A DNA stretch of 40,821 nt, taken from the NCBI GenBank assembly GCA_036652055.1, contig JAVVWP010000017.1:1-40821 (forward strand), read 5' to 3'. Positions 33,510 through 40,692 of the stretch are shown here, piece by piece. The stretch's first letter is position 1; every line of letters starts with the position of its first letter. The notes under the pieces are model-generated. The model ran no database searches and was not told the DNA's origin. It saw only the letters and a program-made list of their open reading frames with translations. The DNA comes from Fimenecus sp036652055. GTDB lineage: Bacteria; Bacillota; Clostridia; Oscillospirales; Acutalibacteraceae. The position numbers and the translations under genes were made by a program.

Positions 33510-33713
33510 TTAATGTGACCTTAAATTATCTGTTTGTTCCTTGTAATATTTTTTGTATAATTTACTTTGTCTATCGCTTGATCCCATATACTTCCATACT
33601 GCAGTTATATACGCAAAGATTAATTCTGTAATTACTGTAAAAATCCATGTCACTACAGTCCATGGCGACAAATTTGATTTGTCTATTATAGTAAATATAT
33701 CATGAAGTATCAT
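33510..33713 (-). CDS. Small hypothetical membrane protein
   Basis: A 67-aa ORF with a hydrophobic stretch at about residues 16-40 (PWTVVTWIFTVITELIFAYI) and a polar, charged C-terminus with Lys, Tyr and Ser. I do not recognise a family. The SD before ATG 33713 is poor. It directly follows a start-less ORF after the serine recombinase and ends before a terminator, so it looks like accessory cargo of that element. It may be expressed through the upstream genes. Confidence 0.5.
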   Translation of the reverse strand: MILHDIFTIIDKSNLSPWTVVTWIFTVITELIFAYITAVWKYMGSSDRQSKLYKKYYKEQTDNLRSH

Positions 33714-33716
33714 ATT

Positions 33717-33860
33717 TCAAAAAAAAAATGATGCTACTGCTATAAATGTCAATAATTCTAAGAAGATTAAGCTAATATTATCGTTTTCTTTATATTTTGT
33801 TGTATTTTTTTTAGCTTTATTCTCTGAAAATCTTTTTGCATATTCATCATCGGCTTGGTT
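33717..33860 (-). pseudogene. Start-less small membrane ORF directly after the recombinase
   Basis: The frame continues past the recombinase TAG stop for 47 codons to TGA 33717 with no ATG, GTG or well-placed TTG. It encodes a charged stretch (DDEYAKRFSENKAKK) and a hydrophobic end (ISLIFLELLTFIAVASFFF). This looks like a small membrane protein that lost its start, or a readthrough extension of the recombinase. Confidence 0.4.
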
Positions 33861-35507
33861 CTAATTAAGTGGTACTTCAACCGTTGTTCCGCCTTTGAAG
33901 ATAACCGTTACTTCTTCCTCTGAATTTACCTTAATGCATTCAATCATCAGCCTCACATATTTGTCGCTATATTCGCTCATATGAAATTCACCGTCTTTTG
34001 TAAGTTGAAGAATTTCTTTCATCTGTGCATTAAAGCTTTCAGAAGCGACTTGCCTTTTTTCTTCTGCCTTTAGAATTTCTGTTATAGATTTCATCTCATC
34101 TGCAATTTCCTTGAATCTTTCATCAAAATTTTCTCTGCTTATATTTGATTGAGTGGATTCGCAAATAAATTTACTTCGTAATTCTTTTAGCTCTTTTATT
34201 CTTTTTTGCAGTGTTATCTTATTTAAAATATCATCATCTTGTAAAGCACTTGAAAGGTGTTTTGTAGCAAGTGTGACCATTTCATTGACACTCATGATGT
34301 TTTCGTTGATTGCACGTACAATTGCCTGTTGGAGTAGACTTTCCTCAATACTTGGGGAATTTTTGCAGTATTTTGTGCCGTAATCAAGGCGGTTAATGCA
34401 TCTCCATACCACTTTTTTCTTTCCATTCCTTGCCCATGTAATTCGCCGATACGGCGTGTTGCAATTGCCACAGATGAGTAGTTCAGTTAAGGCATATTTG
34501 CTTGAATATTTGCCTTGCTCTGTGGTTGTGGTGCCTGACACCTTGCGTTTGCCTTTACGCCGTGCGATTTCTTGTTGCACTCGATTAAAGGTGGTTCGGT
34601 CAATAATCGCTTCATGATGGTTTTGTATCAGATACATTGGTAAAATCCCGTCATTTTTAACTACTTTTTTAGTTAGGCAATCTTGTATGAAAGTCTTTTG
34701 TAGTATTGCATCGCCCACATATTTTTCATTCATTAGCATAGAAATGATGGTTGATGTGCTCCACTTTTTGTTGCCTTTTGGTGACATTATTTCCTGTTGT
34801 TCAAGATAATTCGATATGTTTTTAAGGCTGTCACCTTTAAGATAGTTTTTAAAGATAATTTTAACAATTTCAGCTTGTTCAGGTATGATTTCAGGTTTTC
34901 CGTCAATTCCTTTTCTAAATCCAAGCAGATGGCCTCGGAATGGAACTTTTCCTGCTTTGTAGCCCATGTGAATTCCCATCGACACATTCTTGCTTTGAGA
35001 TTCGCTTTCCGCTTGAGCCATCATGCTCAATATGGTGAGGATGATTTCATCACTCATTTCAAGTGTGTTTATGCCTTCTTTTTCAAATATTACCGCAATA
35101 TCTAAGGCACGAAGTGCTCGAACATATTGAAGTGAATCAACAGTATTTCTTGCAAATCGAGATATTGATTTTGTTATTATAATATCGATTTTTTTCTGTT
35201 TGCAGGCTTTTATCATATCTAAAAAACGCTCTCTTTTCTTAGTTGAGGTGCCTGTTATGCCTTCGTCTGCATAGATACCTTGCAAGCTCCAATCGGGATT
35301 TGAGAGGATTTTATCAGTATAATATGTCTTTTGTGATTCATAGCTTGAAAGTTGTTCTATGTCATCTGTGGATACACGGCAATATGCTGCAACCTTTGCC
35401 TGTGCATATTTTCATTTTGATTTTCCTGCCGACTTGTTCATGTCGGGAGGTATTACCACTACTGTGGTGTCAAGAGTGCTTGGAATTGGCAATGCTGTTA
35501 GTCTCAT
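33861..35507 (-). pseudogene. Large serine recombinase interrupted by an in-frame TGA
   Basis: A full gene runs from ATG 35507 (SD ggagg 9 nt upstream) to TAG 33861, 548 codons before the stop, but codon 32 is TGA (35414-35412). The catalytic motif AYCRVSTDD, whose Ser is the nucleophile, lies just after the TGA with no start codon between. The remainder is intact: resolvase domain (GITGTSTKKR, SISRFARNTVDSL), recombinase domain, a zinc ribbon (ICGNCNTPYRR...WRCINR...YCKN) and a C-terminal coiled coil. Translation starting at the next usable codon (TTG 35285) would lose the nucleophile. The TGA may replace a Trp (TGG) codon. Such enzymes move integrative elements. Confidence 0.85.
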
Positions 35508-35517
35508 TTTTATTTTT

Positions 35518-35569
35518 CCTCCATATCAATTTTGTTTTTGTTTGTTTTCAAAAACGATTGATATGGAGG
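35518..35569. repeat. 13-bp perfect inverted repeat over the recombinase RBS
   Basis: cctccatatcaat (35518-35530) and attgatatggagg (35557-35569) are exact inverted copies separated by 26 nt of A/T-rich sequence. In the recombinase mRNA the CCUCC arm pairs with the GGAGG that serves as SD. It could hide the RBS, or be part of a recombinase attachment site. Confidence 0.75.
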
Positions 35570-35610
35570 GCTACGGCAACCCATAGGAGAAGAGAGCTTG
35601 TCCAAAATGG

Positions 35611-35634
35611 GCATAAAAAAAGAGCTGAAAGCAG
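35611..35634 (-). terminator. Terminator upstream of the recombinase gene
   Basis: agagctg-ctt-tcagctct followed by TTTTTTT on the minus strand. It would stop minus-strand transcription about 100 nt before the recombinase start. Confidence 0.8.
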
Positions 35635-36018
35635 CTCTAAAGATTTTTAGAGTGCTTTTGGCTCTTCGATGAGGTTTTGGAAAAATAGTTTTATTGCGTT
35701 TGCTTTGAAACTTCAAATCCATATACAGGCAATTTAATATATTGTGTTTTTATATGTATATACTGTCCGCAACTCAAATGCATGCCACAAATATGGGAAA
35801 GATCTATCCCTTTCTATATCCCCACCGCAAGTAAGTCTATACTACAAATTCAAATGTTTTGATTACACTACCATACAAGGCTTTTTCTGTTCTGTTTTAT
35901 TTAAAATTACAATTTTTTTTAATTATCTTAATCAGGGGCAAAATAAAAATCATTATAGCAATATAGATATTAACTATATTCTTTATAAAATAAATAAGTA
36001 TTTACATGTTAAGTTATA
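35635..36018. other. AT-rich intergenic stretch, no gene seen
   Basis: About 380 bp between the terminator and a small ORF. Reading frames here are short, lack SD sites and show no recognisable domain. No repeat or RNA element was found. Confidence 0.5.
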
Positions 36019-36144
36019 TTATCTTTTTTTCTTATTTTTAGCTTTAATTGAAGTTAAAACCCCTATAATAGCAATAACAGCATAAACAATATATCGTGCA
36101 AGCATAACTGGACGTTCATTAATTAAATGGTCTATTAAATTCAT
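36019..36144 (-). CDS. Possible 41-aa membrane miniprotein
   Basis: From ATG 36144 to TAA 36019: a polar N-terminus (MNLIDHLINERPVM), one helix (about residues 15-32, ARYIVYAVIAIIGVLTSI) and a basic tail rich in Lys (KAKNKKKR). The topology is convincing for a small single-pass protein. The purine-rich aaaagaga about 11 nt upstream is a modest SD. It lies 97 nt downstream of the dockerin-protein gene, on the same strand. Family unknown. Confidence 0.45.
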   Translation of the reverse strand: MNLIDHLINERPVMLARYIVYAVIAIIGVLTSIKAKNKKKR

Positions 36145-36241
36145 ATTCAAAATTCTCTTTTCTTAATACCTATTGGTTATTTCTGTTTTTATACTTAACG
36201 CTTGCGACATATCACTTGCCTTCCCATCAAAAATTCTTTTT

Positions 36242-37756
36242 CTATAATGTGCCATATCCACTAATATATCCATTCATTTTAAATGCATCCAAAACATCAA
36301 TAACCCCATCCTTATCGACATCTGCGGCATCAAATTCTGCCAAATCAGTTATTTCGCATCCACTTAAAACATCATCTATTCTTTGATAATCTATTACATC
36401 AATTAATCCATCACCATTGACATCACCTAAAGCGTGAGGAATTATTTCGCCAAAGGCAAAATCATAATACATCGCGTAATTTTTTGTGCTTGAATTATCA
36501 TATCCTTTTATAACTAATCCACTTACCTTAGAATATTCTTCACCATCATATAAAAATCCAAAAGCATGCTCGCCAATATTAACAACGCTGTACGAAACAT
36601 CTACTTTACTCAAATTAGGACAATTCAAAAACGCATCGTCGCCTATGTATTCAACCTTTTTTGTTATTATAACGCTTGTAATACCTGAACATCCTGCAAA
36701 AGCACTTTTACCGATTGAGGTAACACCAACATGCATATTAACTTTTGTAATTCCTGTACAGTTTAAAAAGCTCCCTGCACCAATAATAATCGTATTTCCT
36801 GGTCTAATTTCAACTTTAGTCATTCCATAGCAATTAGCAAAAGCCTTATCGGCAATGCCTTTTATAGGGTAACCGATAAAAACCTCAGTATTTGCCGGCA
36901 TATCGCCTTTGTATGAAACAAGCCAGTTGCTTAAAACAGCTTGACCATCAGGTTGAGCATTGTACCAAGCAGTATTTGAAAACGCTTGATAGCCAATGGA
37001 CTCTAAAGCATTACCCATCGTTATATTTGCAAGACTTGTACAATTATTAAACGCCTCCTGCCCAATTGTAGTAACACTTTCTGGAATATCTATAGTCTGA
37101 AGTCCAGTACAGCCTTTAAAAGTTTCATTTTCAATTCGTACAATATTGTTAAAAGTGACATTCACGAGACTTGTGCACCCTTGAAAACTTCCTATTCCTC
37201 CACTTTGAGCATTAATCGTTACGTCTGTGAGACCAGTACAATCTTTAAAAATATAATTGTCTAACTTTGCTATATTTTGTGGAATTGTCAATGTTGTAAG
37301 GGCTATGCATCCATTGAATGCTTTGTCTCCGATTTTAGTTACACTCTCAGGCATTTCAATATCACTTAGACTATCACACCCATAAAAGGCCTCTTTCCCA
37401 ATTACTGTTACACTGTTAGGAATTGATATGTTTGTTATTGTTGTGCAATTTTTAAAAGCGTATGCATTAATACTTACAACTGTATTTGGCATATTGATAT
37501 TGGTTACCACTGAAGAAAAAGTAGCCGATACATCAGTTGTTCCTAAACTGGTTACTATATAGCCATTTATTTCTGCTGGGATTGTTATTGTTGTTGCCGT
37601 ACCAGTATACCTTGTTATCTCTGCTGTTTTTGCATCTTCAGATGTTACTAAGTATTCGTAATCATTGCTACTTAGAGCCATTGATGCAACAGCTGTGATT
37701 GCCATAATGGATACCACCGTAATGATTATCCCAAACGCACGTGAAATCTTTTTCAT
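36242..37756 (-). CDS. Secreted BspA-type LRR protein with C-terminal dockerin
   Basis: Exported protein, 504 aa. A signal peptide covers residues 1-28 (hydrophobic IIITVVSIMAITAVASMA). About ten leucine-rich LRR_5/BspA repeats fill about residues 65-425; the unit resembles FxxCTxLTxVxIPxSVxxIGxxAF. A type I dockerin ends the protein, with two calcium loops: DVNGDGLIDVIDYQRIDDVL (about 441-460) and DVDKDGVIDVLDAFKMNGYI (about 479-498). Dockerins bind cohesins, so this protein may join a cellulosome-like complex or surface scaffold. The LRR part probably binds proteins or glycans. No cohesin is in the window. SD aggagg precedes ATG 37756. Confidence 0.9.
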   Translation of the reverse strand: MKKISRAFGIIITVVSIMAITAVASMALSSNDYEYLVTSEDAKTAEITRYTGTATTITIPAEINGYIVTSLGTTDVSATFSSVVTNINMPNTVVSINAYAFKNCTTITNISIPNSVTVIGKEAFYGCDSLSDIEMPESVTKIGDKAFNGCIALTTLTIPQNIAKLDNYIFKDCTGLTDVTINAQSGGIGSFQGCTSLVNVTFNNIVRIENETFKGCTGLQTIDIPESVTTIGQEAFNNCTSLANITMGNALESIGYQAFSNTAWYNAQPDGQAVLSNWLVSYKGDMPANTEVFIGYPIKGIADKAFANCYGMTKVEIRPGNTIIIGAGSFLNCTGITKVNMHVGVTSIGKSAFAGCSGITSVIITKKVEYIGDDAFLNCPNLSKVDVSYSVVNIGEHAFGFLYDGEEYSKVSGLVIKGYDNSSTKNYAMYYDFAFGEIIPHALGDVNGDGLIDVIDYQRIDDVLSGCEITDLAEFDAADVDKDGVIDVLDAFKMNGYISGYGTL

Positions 37757-37782
37757 AATAATTCCTCCTAAAGCATTTTTTA

Positions 37783-37896
37783 TTATTTATTTTGAGTAAT
37801 CGATATAAATTCATCAACATATCCATTCATATCTTTAATTCCCAAATTACTCGGCTTATTTTTCACATCTGTAGCTTGTTTTTGCATTTGTTTCAT
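37783..37896 (-). CDS. Possible 37-aa ORF before the dockerin protein
   Basis: ATG 37896 to TAA 37783, 37 aa, soluble and charged (MKQMQKQATDVKNKPSNLG...). An SD-like ggtga lies 9 nt upstream, and the stop is 26 nt before the dockerin-protein start, so it could be a leader ORF. Against this, a TTGACA at 37936-37931 with TATGGT 17 nt on would start transcription only a few nt before its ATG. Confidence 0.3.
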   Translation of the reverse strand: MKQMQKQATDVKNKPSNLGIKDMNGYVDEFISITQNK

Positions 37897-38046
37897 TATT
37901 TAAATTCACCATAATATAAGCTCAAAATCTTGTCAATACTTTCGGCATTTTTAGTATAGCAAATTGCCTTTTTATCAGTTTTTGTAGAAAATGATATACT
38001 ATTCATTTTTTTATCAGTAAGGCTATTCTATTTCAAAATCTGATTT

Positions 38047-38190
38047 TCACCAAAACTCTTTGCTAAAACTTATTATACTTAAAATATTGTTTGTTGAATC
38101 ATATACAAATGCTATTTTACCGTTTTTCTCGCCTGTTTTAGGAACAGGATTTCCTTTAAATGTAATGAAAAAAGGCAAAGGATTTCTCCC
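38047..38190 (-). pseudogene. C-terminal protein fragment, family unknown
   Basis: An open frame of 47 codons with no ATG ends at TGA 38047. It contains PFFITFKGNPVPKTGEKNG and FVYDSTNNILSIISFSKEFW, which read like real protein. It lies just beyond the YD-repeat fragment on the same strand, so it may be the broken end of a toxin or immunity gene. A TTG start is possible but weak. Confidence 0.35.
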
Positions 38191-38316
38191 TCACCTTTTC
38201 TTTATTGTTTATAGCCTGGAATAAATCAGATTATATCAAGTGCTATTTGAAGGTAGTCAATAACCTTTTCGTGGTTCTCCGTTCCAGAGCCTTGTTCTGC
38301 GGAAGTTACGAACCGG

Positions 38317-38613
38317 TCAACGCATGAAATTATCCTTGCCTATCTTTGTTGGATTTCCTATTGCATCATAGGTTATGTTTTTACCGTTGAATGATGTTAA
38401 AAGGTCTTTCCACTCTGCATCACCATAGGCAAAAGTTTCAACCGTCGGAGTGCCAGAAAGCGTGCCTAATGTGTATACATATGTCTTTTTGCTCGTAATA
38501 TTTCCGTTTGAATATTCAAATGTTTTGGTGTAATTCTCTTTTTGATTATTCTCACGAACAAGCTGATTTAATGCGTCATAATCATAGACAGGTGGCGGTT
38601 CTATGACTTTAGA
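38317..38613 (-). pseudogene. Rhs/YD-repeat fragment (distal copy)
   Basis: A start-less 98-codon frame between TAA 38614 and TGA 38317 encodes YD repeats: YDYDALNQLVRENNQKENYT, then FEYSNGNITSKKTYVYTLG, and ITYDAIGNPTKIG. The frame then stops, and the sequence beyond is unrelated. Its first 67 bp are almost identical to those of the cassette at 40317-40383. It is a detached piece of an Rhs gene. Confidence 0.8.
38521..38587. repeat. 67-bp direct repeat, copy 1 (second copy 40317-40383)
   Basis: 38521-38587 and 40317-40383 match at 66 of 67 positions (G versus A in the atgc-tcata segment). Both encode YDYDALNQLVRENNQKENYTKT, the end of the Rhs core. About 1.8 kb containing two small gene pairs lies between them. 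Confidence 0.9.
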
Positions 38614-38660
38614 TTATTTGGGGCCATTTCCCCGCCGTTCCGTTTGACACACCTATTAAT

Positions 38661-39320
38661 TCACTGATTTTTCAAAGTGCTATCCGCTGTTTTGACTGTC
38701 TTGAGATTATCACTAATCGCTTGTGACCAAATTAAGCAATTAGCTTTCAATTTGACATCTTCTGTTGCAATGGCAAGCTGTTCAAAGCTTTCTACAGCTA
38801 CCCTCATAACATTTAAATCAGAATCAATATCATAAACATCATTAACAAGACTACCATATCCCAATTGAGCGTTCCAATCTAATTTCGGAAAAACATTTTG
38901 AAATTCTACCTTGTATTCATCAAACATTTTCATTGACAATAGATTATATAAATATAGGAGGGTTATCCAATCTTGTGCAGAACAAAATTCATCAGTTGTA
39001 AACAGCGTTTGTAGCTTGCTTTTACTAATATTATCATTAATTTGTTGAGTATATAAAAGTTTTTTTATATACTCAACCTTTTTTTCTTTAATAGAACTTT
39101 CTTTTGCAGAACTGTTAAAAAGATAAAAGCAAAGATTTTCTAAATCAACAATATCATTAGTTCTTTCATATTTTTCCTCATGAAAGATAACCTTACGATC
39201 ATTTAGCAATTGCCTTCCAAAACTAAAATAAGATATGCTAACTATTAGTATGCTTGATAAAACAAAACACATGGCAATTATCACATGTTTTTTAAAAAAT
39301 TTCCCACCCAATTGCTTCAT
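38661..39320 (-). CDS. Membrane-anchored protein, possible immunity protein
   Basis: 219 aa with one N-terminal membrane segment (about residues 11-31, HVIIAMCFVLSSILIVSISYF) and a helical, Leu- and acid-rich outer or cytoplasmic domain. I do not recognise the family. ATG 39320 has an SD (aagga, 5 nt upstream) and overlaps the preceding gene by 29 nt, so the two are translationally coupled. Small overlapping partners after Rhs C-terminal modules are typically immunity proteins; that role is inferred only from position. Confidence 0.55.
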   Translation of the reverse strand: MKQLGGKFFKKHVIIAMCFVLSSILIVSISYFSFGRQLLNDRKVIFHEEKYERTNDIVDLENLCFYLFNSSAKESSIKEKKVEYIKKLLYTQQINDNISKSKLQTLFTTDEFCSAQDWITLLYLYNLLSMKMFDEYKVEFQNVFPKLDWNAQLGYGSLVNDVYDIDSDLNVMRVAVESFEQLAIATEDVKLKANCLIWSQAISDNLKTVKTADSTLKNQ

Positions 39321-39669
39321 TCCCTTCCTTACTCGCAGTAGAACATAGCATATCGTTGTACATGCTATTATCCCAACAAATCATTTCACGCATTAATTTT
39401 TCATCTTCGCCTCTTTTTACAATATCATCCCATGTATCGTCTTTAGAAATAAGTTCAAATTGTATCATATTGTCATAAGCTGTAATACACATTTCTTTAT
39501 ATTCTTTTGGGGTAATGTTATTTCTTTTTTTTGCTGTAACTCCCTTAAAATTTTTAATTGGGGTTGGTTTATTCTTTTTGTTTTTACCGGTATTTACTAC
39601 ATCTTTTGTATATTTCATCATATCTTTATTATGTTCATTACCGATAACCACAACATTTGCAACTGTCAT
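39292..39669 (-). CDS. Small orphan module protein, possible toxin fragment
   Basis: 125 aa, soluble, very rich in Lys, Asn, Asp and Glu, with no signal peptide. The N-terminal region reads VVVIGNEHNKDMMKYTKDV; no known nuclease or deaminase motif is apparent. The SD before ATG 39669 is weak. It starts 10 nt after the DUF5412-like gene and overlaps the next gene by 29 nt. Its place in a decayed Rhs cassette array suggests a displaced toxin C-terminus or a further immunity gene, unproven. Confidence 0.45.
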   Translation of the reverse strand: MTVANVVVIGNEHNKDMMKYTKDVVNTGKNKKNKPTPIKNFKGVTAKKRNNITPKEYKEMCITAYDNMIQFELISKDDTWDDIVKRGEDEKLMREMICWDNSMYNDMLCSTASKEGNEAIGWEIF

Positions 39670-39679
39670 CTTGCGTTAA

Positions 39680-40006
39680 TTATTTGTCTCGCCAATCATA
39701 AGTTTCACCTTTTTCAACATTTAAAGTTTTATTATTAATGGATATATTTTCATTATCACTCCAAATAACAACTGCTTCGTCTTCATGATATGCATTGTAA
39801 ATAATTTTACGTTTTTCTCCGTCTAACAAATATGCCTTTATAGAAAAATCAACTGTTGCTCCTGGCTGTGTCTTGCAAATCTGAACACTATATTTTTCGT
39901 TTGGTGATATTGATATGAAAAGTTCTTCTTCTGCTGGAGTATTGCTACACCCGTTAAAGACGAATAAGATTATAAGCATGATACAAGCAATAATTCTTTT
40001 ATTCAT
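39680..40006 (-). CDS. DUF5412-like lipoprotein, probable immunity protein
   Basis: 108 aa. A lipoprotein signal ends in the lipobox FNGC (Cys about residue 20), so the protein is probably anchored outside the membrane. The mature part has ISPNEKYSVQI, PGATVDFSIKAYLLDGEKRKIIYNAY and VIWSDNENISINNKTLNVEKGETYDWR, which match my recollection of the DUF5412 pattern. ATG 40006 lies 1 nt past the toxin stop, and ggagg is inside the toxin's last codons. This coupling to the type-44-like toxin marks it as the likely cognate immunity protein. A longer frame from 40042 lacks support. Confidence 0.65.
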   Translation of the reverse strand: MNKRIIACIMLIILFVFNGCSNTPAEEELFISISPNEKYSVQICKTQPGATVDFSIKAYLLDGEKRKIIYNAYHEDEAVVIWSDNENISINNKTLNVEKGETYDWRDK

Positions 40007-40316
40007 ATTATTCGTTATCCTCCTTATACAGCATAATACCATACATTATATATATTTGGTCCCTCATATCGTCACCATTTGAAGCAAGTAAAAAAGACAG
40101 TTTTGATGTTCCAGCCTTTATTTGAGCTAAACCAGCTCCCTTTAATAAAATAGAATCCGGTATTCCTAAAGCTTTTCCAGTATATCCAAAATTAATATTC
40201 CCGATATCTTGTCCTTCTATGGTAAGATCGTTAAATTTAAATACACCTTTATACTCAGCTTTTAGCTTATAGTCCCATTGCCCTTTATTGCGAACATTAT
40301 TATAAAATGTTTTGCT

Positions 40317-40383
40317 TGTTTTGGTGTAATTCTCTTTTTGATTATTCTCACGAACAAGCTGATTTAATGCATCATAATCATAG
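40317..40383. repeat. 67-bp direct repeat, copy 2
   Basis: Partner of 38521-38587, with one mismatch. It lies at the junction between the YD repeats and the variable C-terminal toxin region. Confidence 0.9.
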
Positions 40384-40544
40384 CTTGTTGTATATGTTCC
40401 GTCGCTAATTGTCTTAATATTTCCAACCAAATCATAGGTGTAGGTGCAAGTTCCAACAGCGTTTGTGACTGATTTTACAAGCGTTGTGGTTTTGTTTGAA
40501 TTTGCCACATCTTCGTAGGTATATTGGTTGTTTAAAACTATTTG

Positions 40545-40575
40545 TTGAGATGCCTCGACAGGCTCGGAATGACAA
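40545..40575. repeat. Short dispersed repeat inside the YD-repeat frame
   Basis: The stretch from ttgagatgcctcgacaggct (40545-40564) through cggaatgacaa (40565-40575) matches the common intergenic repeat type whose other strand reads tgtcattccgagc...aggcatctcaa in gut bacteria. It contains gcct-cgac-aggc. Here it lies inside the YD frame without breaking it, coding for CHSEPVEASQ. Confidence 0.6.
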
Positions 40576-40652
40576 ATTATTTTTTTGTTTGTAAGTCTTC
40601 CAAGTCCGTCATAGGTGTAGTTTTGCTTTTCTCTGCCCGTCAGCGTTGTATC

Positions 40653-40684
40653 TCATAGGGCAATAGCAACCCATTGCCCTATGA
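40653..40684. repeat. 12-bp perfect inverted repeat
   Basis: tcatagggcaat (40653-40664) and attgccctatga (40673-40684) are exact inverted copies around agcaaccc. The repeat lies between the end of a partial gene and the start-less YD frame, and supplies the TGA that bounds that frame. A T-rich run follows only on the plus strand, so it is not a good terminator for the minus-strand gene. Confidence 0.75.
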
Positions 40685-40692
40685 TTCTGTTT

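Larger units (their letters stand above)
40008..40652 (-). pseudogene. Orphan Rhs/YD cassette with a toxin-44-like C-terminus
   Basis: A 214-codon open frame begins right after an in-frame TGA (40655-40653) and has no ATG before the toxin part. It encodes YD repeats (NYTYDGLGRLTNK, CTYTYDLVGNIKTI, YDYDALNQLVRENN) and then a C-terminal domain with GQWDYKLKAEY, IGNINFGYTGKALGIPDSILL, KGAGLAQIKAG and DDMRDQIYIMYGIMLY. The last part resembles polymorphic toxin type 44 (Ntox44, predicted nuclease). A GTG at 40508 could start a shortened product. It looks like a displaced Rhs C-terminal module that would need recombination with an intact Rhs gene to be delivered. Confidence 0.7.

Noticed and set aside
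33389..33510. Possible tRNA or tRNA-like end near the direct repeats
   Set aside because: The GC-rich stretch folds as a terminator hairpin; no cloverleaf or T-arm could be drawn.
35510..35722. 70-aa minus-strand frame ahead of the recombinase
   Set aside because: It spans an intrinsic terminator and the 13-bp inverted repeat, so it is more likely noncoding.
39460..39738. 92-aa plus-strand hydrophobic frame
   Set aside because: Antisense to two small genes with better context; the hydrophobicity comes from antisense Lys/Asn codons.
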